In this document: positions 45,815-56,938 of the stretch, piece after piece
How the letters are laid out: each line of letters opens with the position of its first letter
How positions within the stretch are numbered: the stretch's first letter is position 1
Assembly: GCA_003049465.1 (NCBI GenBank)
Contig: PYSS01000019.1
Span: 186,001 to 250,000 of the forward strand
Source: Magnaporthiopsis rhizophila
Lineage: Eukaryota; Ascomycota; Sordariomycetes; Magnaporthales; Magnaporthaceae
DNA: 64,000 nucleotides
Direction: 5' to 3'
The notes under the pieces: model-generated
Told to the model about the DNA's origin: nothing
The model's database searches: none
What the model saw: only the letters and a program-made list of their open reading frames with translations
Translations under genes and position numbers: made by a program

Positions 45815-48731
45815 TCACGTCGGCCGCTTAAACGGATGAGCCTCGGTGTTCAAGACCCAGTCGTCGAGGCTGATGACGTCGGGCGTGGTGTAGAGCAGGT
45901 AAAAGTACTTTAGCGTCTCGGCCAGCCAGAAGCTCTCCATGTTGTTGAGGTGCGCGGGGGCCCGGTCCGGGTACTGCACGCCGTCGACGGCGCTGTGGCC
46001 GTGCTCCGTCTGCGTGGCCTTGATGACGGCCTTGAACATGCGCCAGCCCTTTTCCTGCCACCTCTTGTCGCCCGTGATGCGGTACATGTACCAGACCGAC
46101 TCTATGGCCTCGGGTCTTTTCGTTTTTGTCACATGTCAGCTGATGTTTTGCGTTGCGTTGCGTTGCGTTGCTAGATAGACACGAGGGATTAGGCTAGGGC
46201 GAGCTGTAAACTTACCGCAGAATATAGTTCTTGCTGTTTATGGCCGTGTATCCCGGCGGCAGGTGCTCCTGCTCGATGCGCTGCCGGACGTACTCCTCGT
46301 GCGTCTGCGGCTTGCTCGGCTCCGGCGGCAGCTCCCAGAGGGGGTCGTAAGGTGGCTCTTCGCTGCCCTCGCTACCCTCGCCCCGCTTCTCCCTGCCGGA
46401 CTTGTTCAGCACGGCCTTGCCCTGCCTGTAGGTGAAGTCGTCGCTGTCCAGCTGGCGGCGCGGCCGTCCGGCGTCCTGGCCGTCGTCTCCTTCGTCGTCG
46501 AAGCGGTGTAGCGGGTCGGTCGAGTCGGCGGCGGGCCGCTTTCGCTTGGCAGCCTTCTGCTCGGCCTTCTTGACGCGCAGGGCCTCGGTCTTGAGGAGGG
46601 ACGCCTTCTGCTCGTCCCACTCCTTCTTGCGGACCAGGTAGTCCTTGACCGAGCTGTCGCGCCACTCGGCGTTGGAGTCGAGGTGGTAGTGCCAGACGGT
46701 CTCGTTCCAGGGGCAGCTCGCCTCGGTCTGGCAGGGCACCACGGCGGCGTCCTCGGCCATAAGGCCCGACGGCATCGACTCGTAGGCCCACACGCAGCCG
46801 TCGGCCAGCCGCGCGCCAATGTCCAGGTCCTCGGCCGAGCCGAAGATGCGCCCGCTCAGCGCGAACATGCCGCCCAGGAAGCACGTGAGGTGCGTCACCT
46901 CGTACGTGTACGACAGCTTGGCGCCTGCTGCTGCTGCGTCCGAGTTGGCGTAGACGCTCGCCGAGAAGAGCAGCGACCGATCTTCGTCCTTGATCATCGG
47001 CCTGTAGAGGAGGTACTTCTTGACCGCCGCCGCCACCTTCAGGTGCATCGTCTTGTACTTTGGCTCGAGCCCGCCCAGGAGCAGGTACTGCTTGGGGAAA
47101 TATTCGTACGCCGAGTCCTGGTTGCCGCCCATGCTGTAGGAACCAGACCCGTAGCCTCCGTCCGTCAGCCCCTGTGGCGTGCAGTCCCAGTCAGGAAGAC
47201 GGGCCCTGACGGCGGCGTTGGCACCAGAGAGGTCCGAGGCGGCGCCTTCACCATCGAGCCCCTGGATCACCGCACGGGTTCCCAACTTCTTCTCCTTGGA
47301 CTCGGCGTCGTCCACCGTGCTGAGATCCAGGCTCGTCATGGCCGGGGCGGTGCGGTTGCACCCGGTTGCGTCGACCCTCTGGGGGAAGATGCCGTCGAGC
47401 GCGGTCCCGCGGTTCTGCCATTCCTCAAAGGCGTTGGTGATGCGGGCGATGGCGTCGTAGTAGCGGTCTTCGCCAGTCAGCTGGGCAAGACGGGTGAACT
47501 CCATGGACATGGTCCCCAGCTCGGCGACGCCTGCCGCCGCGGACGCGCGCCTCGGCTGGGACGCGTACTCGGGCATCCAGTTGTAGTAGAGCACGGGCAT
47601 GCGGTTCGGCGTGTCGAAGACGCTCATCAGCACCTCGGCCAGCTCGACGGCCTTTTTCAGCAGCTTGGGGTGCTTGCCGTCGTGGCCGCCGCTGACGTCG
47701 TAGGCGGCAAGCAGGCCGCCGAGGTAGCGTATGGTGGTCTCGAAAACGGGAATTTCGTGACGGTACGGGGTCGTGGTGAAGTCGATCTTGTCGAGGGCGC
47801 CGTACGCATCATCAAACTCTTTCTTCATGCCCATGATCCAGAGCGTGTCCATGGCGTCGACCAGGGTGGCGGCCCAGCCGCAGAAGGGATCGCGGAAGCT
47901 CATGGTGACGGGCTCCAGCTCGTCGTGACCCCAGGCGTACTTGCGGTAGCCGTTCCATGCGCGCTGCATCTCCTTCTTGACCTGCGCCAGGCGGCCCTCA
48001 CGCTTCTCGCGATCCGCCACCGACTCGGCCTTGAAGCTGTGCTGGGTCGTCGGCATCTTCTTTGGTTTGCCGGTCGGCAGCGGGATGATGTCCTTCTTGG
48101 CGACGGGGAAGTGCTCCGGCATCTTGCGCCAGTGTGGCGCCGACACGGTCGAGCTCGACGCCACCGAGCTCTGCCGGTTGCTTGGCGGGTTCGCCGCATG
48201 GAGACTGTTTTGCCCATTTTCCAGTGGCCGCTGCTTGACGCCGCCGTCCCGGCTGATTTCGCGGTCGGGGATCTTGAAATCCTCGAGGGCGGCTTTCAGG
48301 GTCGTTGCAGGCGCTTTTCCGGGGGCACCTTTGACGACCCTGGAGGGCGGCTCAGATGCGGGGTCCGGCTTCAGCTCGGGAATCACAACCTTATTGGGGA
48401 CCGGGGCCGCATCGTGATGCCTTGCGGGCTGTTTTGGCTGCTTCTCCTCGACCACCTGTACCTTGGGCTTGAGCTTCGTCTTGCGCTGGGGCCTTGGCCG
48501 CGGCTCGGGGCCGGTCGGCGCCTTCTCGGGCTTGACATCCGGAACAGGCTGTGAGGGCTGTTTCTGGTCGCTAAAGGTCGGCTTGGAGTCCTTGGTGCCG
48601 CGGTGGGCGTAGCTGTTGTAAATGGCGGATCTACGCGCCTGCCACTGCGAGTTTTGCGAGACGCGCAGCAGCAGGAACAACAGGATAACAGCGCCGACGA
48701 CAAAAATGCGGTATCTCCTGATACGAAGCAT
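45815..48731 (-). CDS. GH47 mannosyl-oligosaccharide alpha-1,2-mannosidase, type II membrane protein
   Basis: Calcium-dependent class I alpha-1,2-mannosidase that trims N-glycans in the secretory pathway. Exons 46216-48731 and 45815-46115 with a 100-bp intron; 938 residues, start ATG at 48731 (an in-frame GTG upstream is not a start). A membrane anchor lies near the N-terminus ([14 protein letters not shown], about 9-22). A Pro/Lys-rich stalk of roughly 225 residues precedes the catalytic domain (about 250 on). It opens with [16 protein letters not shown] and continues with [40 protein letters not shown] and [17 protein letters not shown] charged, disordered insertion of about 90 residues (about 710-800) sits late in the barrel. 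The spliced end gives [20 protein letters not shown] and VLNTEAHPF, whose Thr binds the calcium in this family. Golgi versus ER location is not settled. Confidence 0.93.
46151..46170. repeat. (CGTTG)4 pentanucleotide repeat inside the GH47 intron
   Basis: Four tandem CGTTG units within intron 46116-46215, well away from both splice sites. Confidence 0.9.
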
Positions 48732-51700
48732 CTTGACGACCACCAGCCATCGGCCTGCCGGGCTGCAAAGAGAGGGCGCGGAGGGGTCACAAGCAGGGCA
48801 GGGGTCGCCTTAAATAGGTAGGTACCTGCTTACCCACCTCCGTAAGCATGGACAGAGTAGTTTAGACAAACAAAGGGAACATGGAACGAGAGAAGATGAC
48901 GAGACCAGATAAAATAACCGAGCGTAAGCAATGTAATCTATAATATTGGGAGAGGAAGTTAGAAGGGAGGCCACATGTTCTCAGCGCGCGCGCGCGATTC
49001 GGGAATGCAGGTGGCTCGCCTCCTCCTAAAAAAAAATAAAGACTTGCACCTGTCGCGACCCCGACGCCCCGCAGGAGAAGCTTGGCGACAATGCTTCTTG
49101 GGGTTTAGCGGTGACGGCAGGCTGCTGGCTCTCCGGAATACGCCGTCGGGTCTTGGCATCGCCTCAAGCCGGAAGGCAAACAAATGACATTATGACGGCG
49201 GGCAGGGGTTTCAGGGGCTGATTAACAAAACTACACGACAGCTCCGCTGTTGGTCTCTGCCCGCGGAGGCGTTGGACATGACCAATGGCGCTGGGGTTCC
49301 CCGAAACCTTTCTATGCTGACCGTGACTGATGAACCTTGTGCCCATAATCACTGCGTCGGTGGTGGCTCGAGGGGCGGTCAGCGATCGGATTAGCGCAAG
49401 GGACAAGCAGCGCTCAGCTGAGGCGAGACCTCTGTTGGCCCGCCTGGAGGCGCGCGTGTGCCGTTGGCCGCTTTGGGGTGGCGGACCCTGACTGGTCCGA
49501 GGAGGCTATTGACATTAACGCCCGCCTGAGGGCACATGGCAATTCTTGGCATTACCCATTCCCTCCTCGGCAGTGCACCAGCAAGCGGCTTTCGGCATCT
49601 CCCCACGATGCCATCTTGGTGGATAGGATGCAGCATCTCCGCGTGCGCGCCCAAGGCCGGTAGTTGAGAGGGCCTTCTAAGGGTCGGTCGTTAAGAGCCC
49701 TATTTAAGGGCATTCAGAGCCTCATAGTTTCCGGATCTACACCCTTCCAGGATCATCGGTTAGATCCGGACGAACTCAAAATCTGGTTTCGTAAGGAAAA
49801 GAAAAAGAAAAAGAACCTTATTCTAATATGGGAAGTGTTCGGACAAAAGCGGAATATGTAACGTTTATGGTCCTGGAAGGGTGTCGGCGGAAACGGCATG
49901 TCCGCATCGTTCTTTGGCAGGGATCGATGTTTCTCATTGCCGGTGTGGGTCGTGTCAAACGCTGGAGGATAGCCCTTGCGGAGCCGGGTTTCGGCAGGAT
50001 GAAGCGGATCATGCCCAGGCGGTCCGGTTTGACAGAACGATGCTCCGCGCAGTCGTCCCGTATGTTTGGCCGTAAGCCGCGTTGTGCCGAAAAGAAAGAA
50101 GAAAAAAAAAAGCAGAGTAACAACTGGCAGTTAAGTGGAATGATGGAAATTACCTGGTCATTCTGAGAGACAATAGGAAGACGCAGGCAACGAATCCCCA
50201 AGCCAGACACTTGGAGGGCATTGTAGACCGTAGACCTCCGCCCCGGGTATAAAAGAGCATATACCGTCGCGTATTTCGGCACTCGATCTTTGGCTGCTTG
50301 GATCATTTCAGGCAATTGCCAATGCGGGGGTACGGGAATCTTCCCCGCACCGCCTTCTTGGCCAGCGCCGTTTCTAGCGCTGGCTGCTTGGCTGCTTGGC
50401 GGGCAGTCTTTGGCGAGATTTGCAGATCCGAATATGACCCGAGCTGTTTGCGCTGTGGCTTCTTGAATGTTCTGTCTGCGAGCCCGGCACCCAATGCTAA
50501 GACAGGCCCCAGCTCCCTTGTCCGCCGCCAGAAAATTCCACGGAGCCGGGCCTGGATGCTGACGGGCACTGGAACTTGGCTATTNAAGGAGGTAGATAGG
50601 GGGTAGCTCGTAGGTACGAAAAGACTTGCAACTTTCAACCCACGGTATTTACACCAAAATAAGCAAAGGTAGTAGGAGAAAAGCTGTCTGATAAAATTTA
50701 AATACGGCTTTTTTCCTACGTCAGTATTATCAAAATCTGAATTTATTTATCCGGATTGTCGCGAGTGCGATGCTGGCGACTTTTTGCAGTTCGGATAAAT
50801 ATTTGGAGAACCATGTGGCGGCACCTTGCCGATTGGAAAAGAGGAATGACGGGCTGATTGATTATCAACTGAAAGCTGAAGGTGCCCGAACAAAGGACCC
50901 CAGAATAGAGTTCTTGGGCCACCTATAGGCTTTGGTCGGTGGAGATTGGCGGGAACACAGTGCCGTACCTTGCGGACGCAGGTGCCACGATCGGGCAGTG
51001 GCAGCTCATTGATTGATGGAATCTGCCAATCTCCAGCAATCAGTGCCAATCATGCGTGCGTCGTCTGCCAAACCGCAGCTGCGACCCACCCGCAAAGCTA
51101 GAGCTGCTGCGGGATGCGCTTCACCTTCCCTATAAGGAACGGCTGGCTGGCCGTTGGAGCTCTGTGCTGTGCGTGCAAGCATCGATAGGGTCTTGTCCAG
51201 CCTGTCCCTGCATGTAATCCCAGCACCCACCATTCACCCGGGCCTCTTTCTGGCTTGCACAATTACAAGCCGCCCTGTGTCCAGCTCACAATAGCATTCA
51301 ATATCTCCGCCGCAATCTCGTCGAACACGGGCTGCCGCCTATCCCAAACTGGCACTTTGTCACCACGCCGAGACTTTCACCACTTAGCGCAGAGCACAGT
51401 TTTGCAGCCCTAGCTTGCGCTTTGAATCAACAATGACAGTCACATATGTTGTTCACAGCCACCGAGGCCCCTCCGTCCGTGGACGTGCTAGTGTGGCCTA
51501 GCACACTCACCACCATGGCCATGATACGAGGCTCGCGAGAAGCCTGAAACAACGAAAAACAGATACCATCAGGACAGTCTACGCTCAGCTCCTCGCCAGC
51601 CGGCCTATTGGCTCTCGCTACCGTACATGTTGCAGCTGCGGTAGACAGCACGATACATATATTGGAAGACGAACCGACATGGTTCCATTATCAATTTTTG

Positions 51701-52633
51701 CGGCGTCTGCAGATCAGCCCAAGGACTCCAACCGAGCCCGCCTTCTAAAAATACCCGCGGCACCATATCAGTCCGGCGGGAGGCTCCGGAAAACTCCCGA
51801 GAATGCCCCTGGGCGTCCACTGTGTCGTGGAGATTCCAGCTGAACATTGCCAAGATCGTGACGGCTGCAAGGACCACATAGTTGACTCCTCCTTCGCGTC
51901 TTCCCCTGTCGACCCGCACGGTCGACGATGGGCTGAGAGCGACCTGGTCGGCCGAGACCTCGAGATGCGGGCGGTGAATAGATTAAACGATGCCAATATT
52001 CGGGTCTGGACCACGGTCGCTTGCGCGGCACGGTTCCCGACGCCGCCGTCGTACATGTTGAGAGCGGGGAGGGCGACATGTATGTTGAGCGATGGTGGAG
52101 CGAGCTGGATCATGGCCACGCTCGATATTTTGTTTTTGTCAAAGTCGTTCTTCAGCTGAAGAGGAGAAGACCCACGGATCGGGCCGGTGGCCGGATAACA
52201 ACCCAGGTAGGTACCATGCAGTAGGTACCTGTGTATGTCTTTGCCTGGTTATGGGCGATGAACGCGAACTTTTGGTCCGTGGCTATTCCCGATTTGACCC
52301 TCATTGCGACGCAAGCATCCCTGGCCCCCGGGTGAGAACAGGCATTAGGCGGTTCGCAGAATACGAAGCGAACCTCATCCCTCGCCTGGGAGTAATAAAA
52401 CTCTGCGCGCGAGCCGTGCGCCCCATTTACCAACGACGTTGATGATTTAAAAAGCAGCCGTCGGCCTCCTCCTCCATCGTGGTCGACAACACCGAAGCAT
52501 CCTTCTCAAGGCGCTCGCTCTCACGCTCATTATCCTCTCACTCTCTATCCATCGTTGCTTGACCAGCCCAGCCCAGGCCAGCCCAGGCCAGCCCAGCCCA
52601 CTTGGACGCTTCCCTGCCTCCCTGTACATCATC
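48732..52633. other. 3.9-kb intergenic region, GH47 promoter to WSC-gene promoter
   Basis: No gene that I can support. Contents: a 10-base-arm inverted repeat at 49730-49770, an N at 50585, an AT-rich patch at about 50640-50755, a possible small minus-strand open frame at 51605-51919, and tandem GCCCAGGCCA-type units at about 52565-52600 just before the WSC gene. Open frames at 49818-50315 and 51745-52119 lack family features. Confidence 0.45.
49730..49770. repeat. Inverted repeat with 10-base arms
   Basis: TCCGGATCTA at 49730-49739 and its exact reverse complement TAGATCCGGA at 49761-49770, with a 21-base spacer. A smaller palindrome GCCCTATTTAAGGGC lies just upstream (about 49698-49712). 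No element body found around them. Confidence 0.6.
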
Positions 52634-53592
52634 ATGATCGCCTCGGCCCAACCCCGCTTCCTCGGCCGCCTCGCCATCGCGGCCCTGGCCCTCGCGCCGG
52701 CTGCCCTGGCCCAGAACGAAACGGCCACCACCACCACCACCTCCACTCCCACTCCCACGCCGACGCTGCCCCCGGCCGACCCCGTCTTCAACCCTGGCGT
52801 GGGCAACTACACCCTCGTGGGCTGCTACGCCGAGCCTGCCGGCGCCCGTGCCCTCACGTCCATCGTGCTGGACGCGAACCAGACCGTGGCGACGTGCGTG
52901 GGCTACGCCCAGGCCGCCGGTGCCGCCTTTGCCGGCCTCGAGTACGGCCAGGAGTGCTGGTACGGCGGCCGCGTGCATGGCGGCTCGGCCCGCCGCCCCC
53001 TGGCCGAGTGCGGCTTCCCCTGCCCTGGCAACACGGGCGAGCTCTGCGGTGCCGGAGACCGTCTGCTTCTCGTATGATCTCTTCTCCAGCCTGGAAACTT
53101 ACCCCAGGGCCAGTTTTATCGTGAGCCAACAAACTGACCAATGTCCCCTACAGTACTCCCTCGGTGGTGTCGTGCCGCCCGTGGACAGCGACGCGCCCAC
53201 CCAGCCCCCCACCATCGGCAACTACACCTTCAATGGTTGCGTGACCGAGGGCAATGGCACCAGGGCGCTGAGCGAACTCGCCTTTGTGAGCGACGCCATG
53301 ACACTCCAGGGCTGCGCCACCTTCTGCGACGCCTACAAGTACTTCGGTGTTGGTAAGTAAAGTATCTCTCCGCGGGAACATCCAGTCTTGTCCCGCCCTG
53401 TCCTGTACTCCGTCCGGACTGCTAACTAACGCTCTACTCCTTGCAGAATACTCCCGCGAGTGCTACTGCGGCAACGCCTTCAACAACGGCTCCGTCCCCG
53501 TGCCGGCTGCCGAGTGCTCCATGGTCTGCTCCGGAAACGGCCTGCAGTTCTGTGGCGCCGGCAACCGCCTGTCGTCGTACGGAAAGCCTTGA
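52634..53592 (+). CDS. Secreted protein with two WSC domains
   Basis: Extracellular or wall-associated protein with two Cys-rich WSC domains, a module that binds glycans and occurs in wall sensors and glycan-active enzymes. Exons 52634-53071, 53154-53352, 53447-53592; introns of 82 and 94 bp; 260 residues. Signal peptide at 1-26 (LAIAALALAPAALA then QNE). A short Thr/Pro linker precedes domain 1 (about 56-150, GNYTLVGCYAEP ... GELCGAGDRLLLYSLG). Domain 2 covers about 168-258 (GNYTFNGCVTEG ... YSRECYCGNAF ... FCGAGNRLSSYG), assembled across introns in each case. There is no transmembrane helix or GPI signal after domain 2, so it is not a WSC stress sensor like Wsc1. It is released or loosely bound. 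No enzyme domain present. Confidence 0.9.
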
Positions 53593-54001
53593 GCGTGGCA
53601 TGGCATGGGAATCGCCACCTGAGGATCTGGTCGGAATATGATTTGTGGCCCTAATAATGTCAACGCCTACCTCCCGTCGTTCGGTGGAGGTTTGGTTGAA
53701 TCTGGGACTATAATGAACACACATGAATCTATGAGTAGGAGATCAGGGGGAATCCGGGACCTATTGATTCTACATAGACATCTTTTTAATAATAATCAGG
53801 CGATGCCGCCTAGATGTGTCTCTCCTACGGATCTTGTCATGAACGGAAAGCCACGCGCGTAACAAAGCCTTGCGATATCCCTACAGATTCACTCTGTATC
53901 TCTTGGATTCGTGACGTCATTCTACCCCGGGCTTCTAAACCACGTCTTGCGCGTGTCTAACCGCATGGAGAGACGCTTCGAAGCCACCAACCGCCCCACT
54001 A
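53593..54001. other. Convergent intergenic region WSC gene / Cys-Gln-rich gene
   Basis: About 410 bases, presumably two 3' UTRs. Nothing recognised. Confidence 0.5.
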
Positions 54002-54559
54002 TTAACCCATGTGGTGCTGACCACAAGGACACTGGCTGAAGTCGCCGGGAGCATTCAGCATCTGGCCGCTCGAGATGGTCCAGCCGCCGCAGGCGGTGCG
54101 GAACACGCGCACGGGGGTGCCCCCGTACACTTGATAATACCCCTGCTGCTGCTGCTGCTGCTGCTGCATGCCGCCGGCGGACTGGCCCATCGGCATGCTC
54201 TGTTGATTTTGTTGACCTTGCTGGCACTGCGGGCACTGCTGGTCTTGTTGACCCTGCTGAGGCGGCGGCTGAGCTTCTTGAGGGTGCTGCTGGCCCATGT
54301 AGTTTTGCTGCGACCCAGGAGATGATGGCATCTGGCGCATGTAACACTGATGGTGATCTGTGGCGAGTTAATCTGCATATCTAGATGTTGCGATGCTGAC
54401 ACTGTATCGGCCACAACTGACCATGGAGCCAAGGGAGACAAAAGCTCCAAGAACCGTGCCCCGGGTACCCTGTATAAATTTGCAATTGGAGCACTTAGTA
54501 GGGAGTCCGCTTCTGCAGCGCGCATTTGACAGACCTGATGAGTGCGTGTAAGAGCTCAT
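54002..54559 (-). CDS. Small Cys- and Gln-rich protein of unknown function
   Basis: Not recognised. Proposed exons 54469-54559 and 54002-54357, joined by a 111-bp intron (GTACCC...CACAG); 148 residues. The splice gives KCSNCKFIQ-DHHQCYMRQM in frame. There are two CxxC pairs (KCSNC, QCPQC), a DHHQC and a CPC near the end, so zinc binding is possible. The middle is Gln-rich, ending in an uninterrupted run of eight Gln before GYYQVYGG. The C-terminal ~45 residues (TPVRVFRTACGGWTISSG, then CPCGQHHMG) look folded rather than low-complexity. No signal peptide. It is divergent from the phosphoesterase gene with 348 bases between starts. The donor is weak, so the 5' exon is less certain than the second, which stands alone from an internal ATG at 54340. 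Confidence 0.55.
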
Positions 54560-54907
54560 GTTTATGACGGTCTTGCTTCCGAGAGACGATGTTGGTAGTC
54601 CGAGTGTAGTCGCGATGTTTTCAAGACTGTCGATGTCGGTGAAAGTGGATGCGGGAGAAAGTAAGAAGAGCGGGGGAGAAGGATGTAGATTTGTGTAAGT
54701 CTGGAAACGAAGGCGAGGCATTATATACCCCCTCGGTACCCCGTGACTTGATTCACGATTCCATTTGCTTGTTAGGTCGACTCTTTCAGACAAGCGCGTG
54801 TTAGTCCGTGATCTAATTATCAGCTTCCAATCCCGCCCGTCATCCAACCAACTCCCCAACCGACACTTCACTGTTTCCTCACGAGCATCCGCAAAACGAT
54901 CCCCGTC
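54560..54907. promoter_or_regulatory. Divergent promoter region, Cys/Gln-rich gene and phosphoesterase
   Basis: 348 bases between start codons. A TATATA-like motif (about 54722-54727) lies roughly 165 bases before the minus-strand ATG. No assigned sites. Confidence 0.45.
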
Positions 54908-55759
54908 ATGGCGCTGCAGATCCTCTCTGATCTGCATCTCGAGTCACCCAAGGGCTATGACGTCTTCGAGATCAAGCCCTGCGCGCCATATCTCGCGCTG
55001 CCGGGCGATATCGGAACCGTCGGTCCCCACAAGGCTGATTTGCTCGCCTTCCTCACCGCCCAGCTCAGGCAGTTCCGCGCCGTGCTGTTCGTGCCCGGCA
55101 ACCACGAGGCGTACCACGCCAGCTGGGCCGACGTCCTCGACATGCTGCGCGACTTTGAGCAGCTCGTCCGCGCAGACGGCTCGCTCGGCGACTTCGTCCT
55201 GCTCGACCGCGCCGTCTTCGGCCTAGACGCAGCGGGCGGCTCCGTCGTGGTCCTCGGCTGCAGCCTCTTCTCCGCCGTGCCCGCCGACAGTGCCGACGTC
55301 GTGGGCTACAGGCTGAACGACTTCTACCACACGGGCGGCGGCTGGGACGTCGCGTCGCACAACGCGGCGCACGCGCGCGACCTGCAGTGGCTGAACACGC
55401 AGGTTGCGGCGCTGGAAAACGACCCGGCCGTCGAGAGCGTCATGGTCTTGACGCACTGGAGCCCGACGCGCGATCCCCGTGCGGCAGACCCGCGCCACGC
55501 CGGCAGCGATATTACGAGCGCGTTCGCGACGGACCTATCGGGCGAGGACTGCTTCCGGAGCGCCAAGGTCAAGGTCTGGGCCTTTGGCCATACACACTTG
55601 AACTGCGACTTCACGGTTGAAAGGAAAGGGGCCGGCCTGCTGAGGTTGGTCACAAACCAGAGGGGATACTGTTTCTCTCAGGCTCTGGGGTTTGACGCAA
55701 ACAAGACGATCGATGCATCCTCGAGCGGTGGCCCCGAACCCTCGGGGAAGGTCGCGTGA
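54908..55759 (+). CDS. Calcineurin-like metallophosphoesterase
   Basis: Dinuclear-metal phosphoesterase of unknown substrate. Single exon, 283 residues. All five metal-binding blocks are present in order: SDLHLE (Asp8, His10), PGDIG (Asp34), PGNHEAYH (Asn65, His66), VLTHWSPT (His near 181) and FGHTHLN (His near 226). No signal peptide or membrane segment, so probably cytosolic. Length and motif spacing match small stand-alone fungal and bacterial members (Icc/MPP class) rather than PP2A-type protein phosphatases. Confidence 0.9.
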   Translation: MALQILSDLHLESPKGYDVFEIKPCAPYLALPGDIGTVGPHKADLLAFLTAQLRQFRAVLFVPGNHEAYHASWADVLDMLRDFEQLVRADGSLGDFVLLDRAVFGLDAAGGSVVVLGCSLFSAVPADSADVVGYRLNDFYHTGGGWDVASHNAAHARDLQWLNTQVAALENDPAVESVMVLTHWSPTRDPRAADPRHAGSDITSAFATDLSGEDCFRSAKVKVWAFGHTHLNCDFTVERKGAGLLRLVTNQRGYCFSQALGFDANKTIDASSSGGPEPSGKVA

Positions 55760-56938
55760 TAGGGTGCGGTAGCCTGGTGCAGGGAAATGCTGCCCTGGTT
55801 GCACGAAACCCGCCTGATACCTCAATCTTTTGGGCCGCAGGATCAAGCAGCCCCCAGGACAGGCCTCTAGCGCCCAAGGGATCGCCAGGATGTATGATGT
55901 CTAGAAAAAGCCGGTATCTTCGCAGGACGGCACGTTCCCGAAATAGAAGCCTGCACGCGGGATAGAACAAGGAACAAATTTAAGGGATAAGAAAGATAAA
56001 GGAAATGAGAAACAAATCCATGGTTTGCCTTTGCTTTGCCTTCATGTCAACGATGTACTTAGTCGGTCTCGAGAAGGATGAGCCGCAGAGACGTAGTAAC
56101 GATCGCAACTCAATGTAGCAAGAAGTAGCTCCTAACAGTCGTGTCCCGCCGACTTCTCAAATGTGACATCTCTCTCTTTTTGTCCCCCGCATTAGAGTAA
56201 ATCATCTCCTTTCCCGCTGCGCGGCGACGGGCCTTTGCGATTAAGAAGTCGCTTTTTTTTTTTTTTCTTCTCTTCTTCCGTCGTTTCGGTTGCAGGCACT
56301 TCGGTCAACAAGTTTGCGGAGTTACGATGCGTGCTGGATCACACCGAGTGCCAAACACGCGTCGCATCCCGAACAGCTTCCCGATCAATATTTCTGCGCC
56401 TGCAGCCCGGAGTCCCGACATGCGCCAGATCCGGAGTTTCGACACGAGATCCCCGAACCGCCTTGCATTGGACCAGCTTTTTTGATACCCAAATAAACAC
56501 TAGGCTAATGGCCTGCATTGGTCCCGCAGCGTGATAAGGCCAGTGGCGGCGAGCGGTTCGGGCTCCCGGTGAACCCTTAGTTTTGAGAGGTTGTTTTCAC
56601 CACCAGCCCTTGTTGGTCAATGCTTCGACGTTGCCCGTGAAAAATAGCGCATGACCAATCCGCCCATGTCCCCTCCCTCCTTCCCGTGGTGATGTGGCTG
56701 GATGATGGCTGGCTAGAAACAAGCAGAGATCGATAGCCTCAGCTGAGCCTGGGGGTGCCCAGCCTGACCATAATTTTAACCCTAGTGCCGAATCACCCAC
56801 GGTCGCGATTTCCCCTTCATCTTTCGTTTTTCCTGTGTTTTTTTTCTCGTATGTAGTAAGGCAATTTATAATTGCTTATAATTCAAGCGCAGCCAAGGCA
56901 TATCTCGCACTTTGCTTCTCTTCGTTAACTTCTGCTTA
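55760..56938. other. Intergenic region between phosphoesterase and membrane protein genes
   Basis: About 1.2 kb on the same strand as both neighbours: 3' UTR of one, promoter of the next. A 14-base T run lies near 56252. No gene supported. Confidence 0.5.

Noticed and set aside
49818..50315. 165-codon minus-strand open frame
   Set aside because: No recognisable domain, runs through poly-A, no start context or splice continuity.
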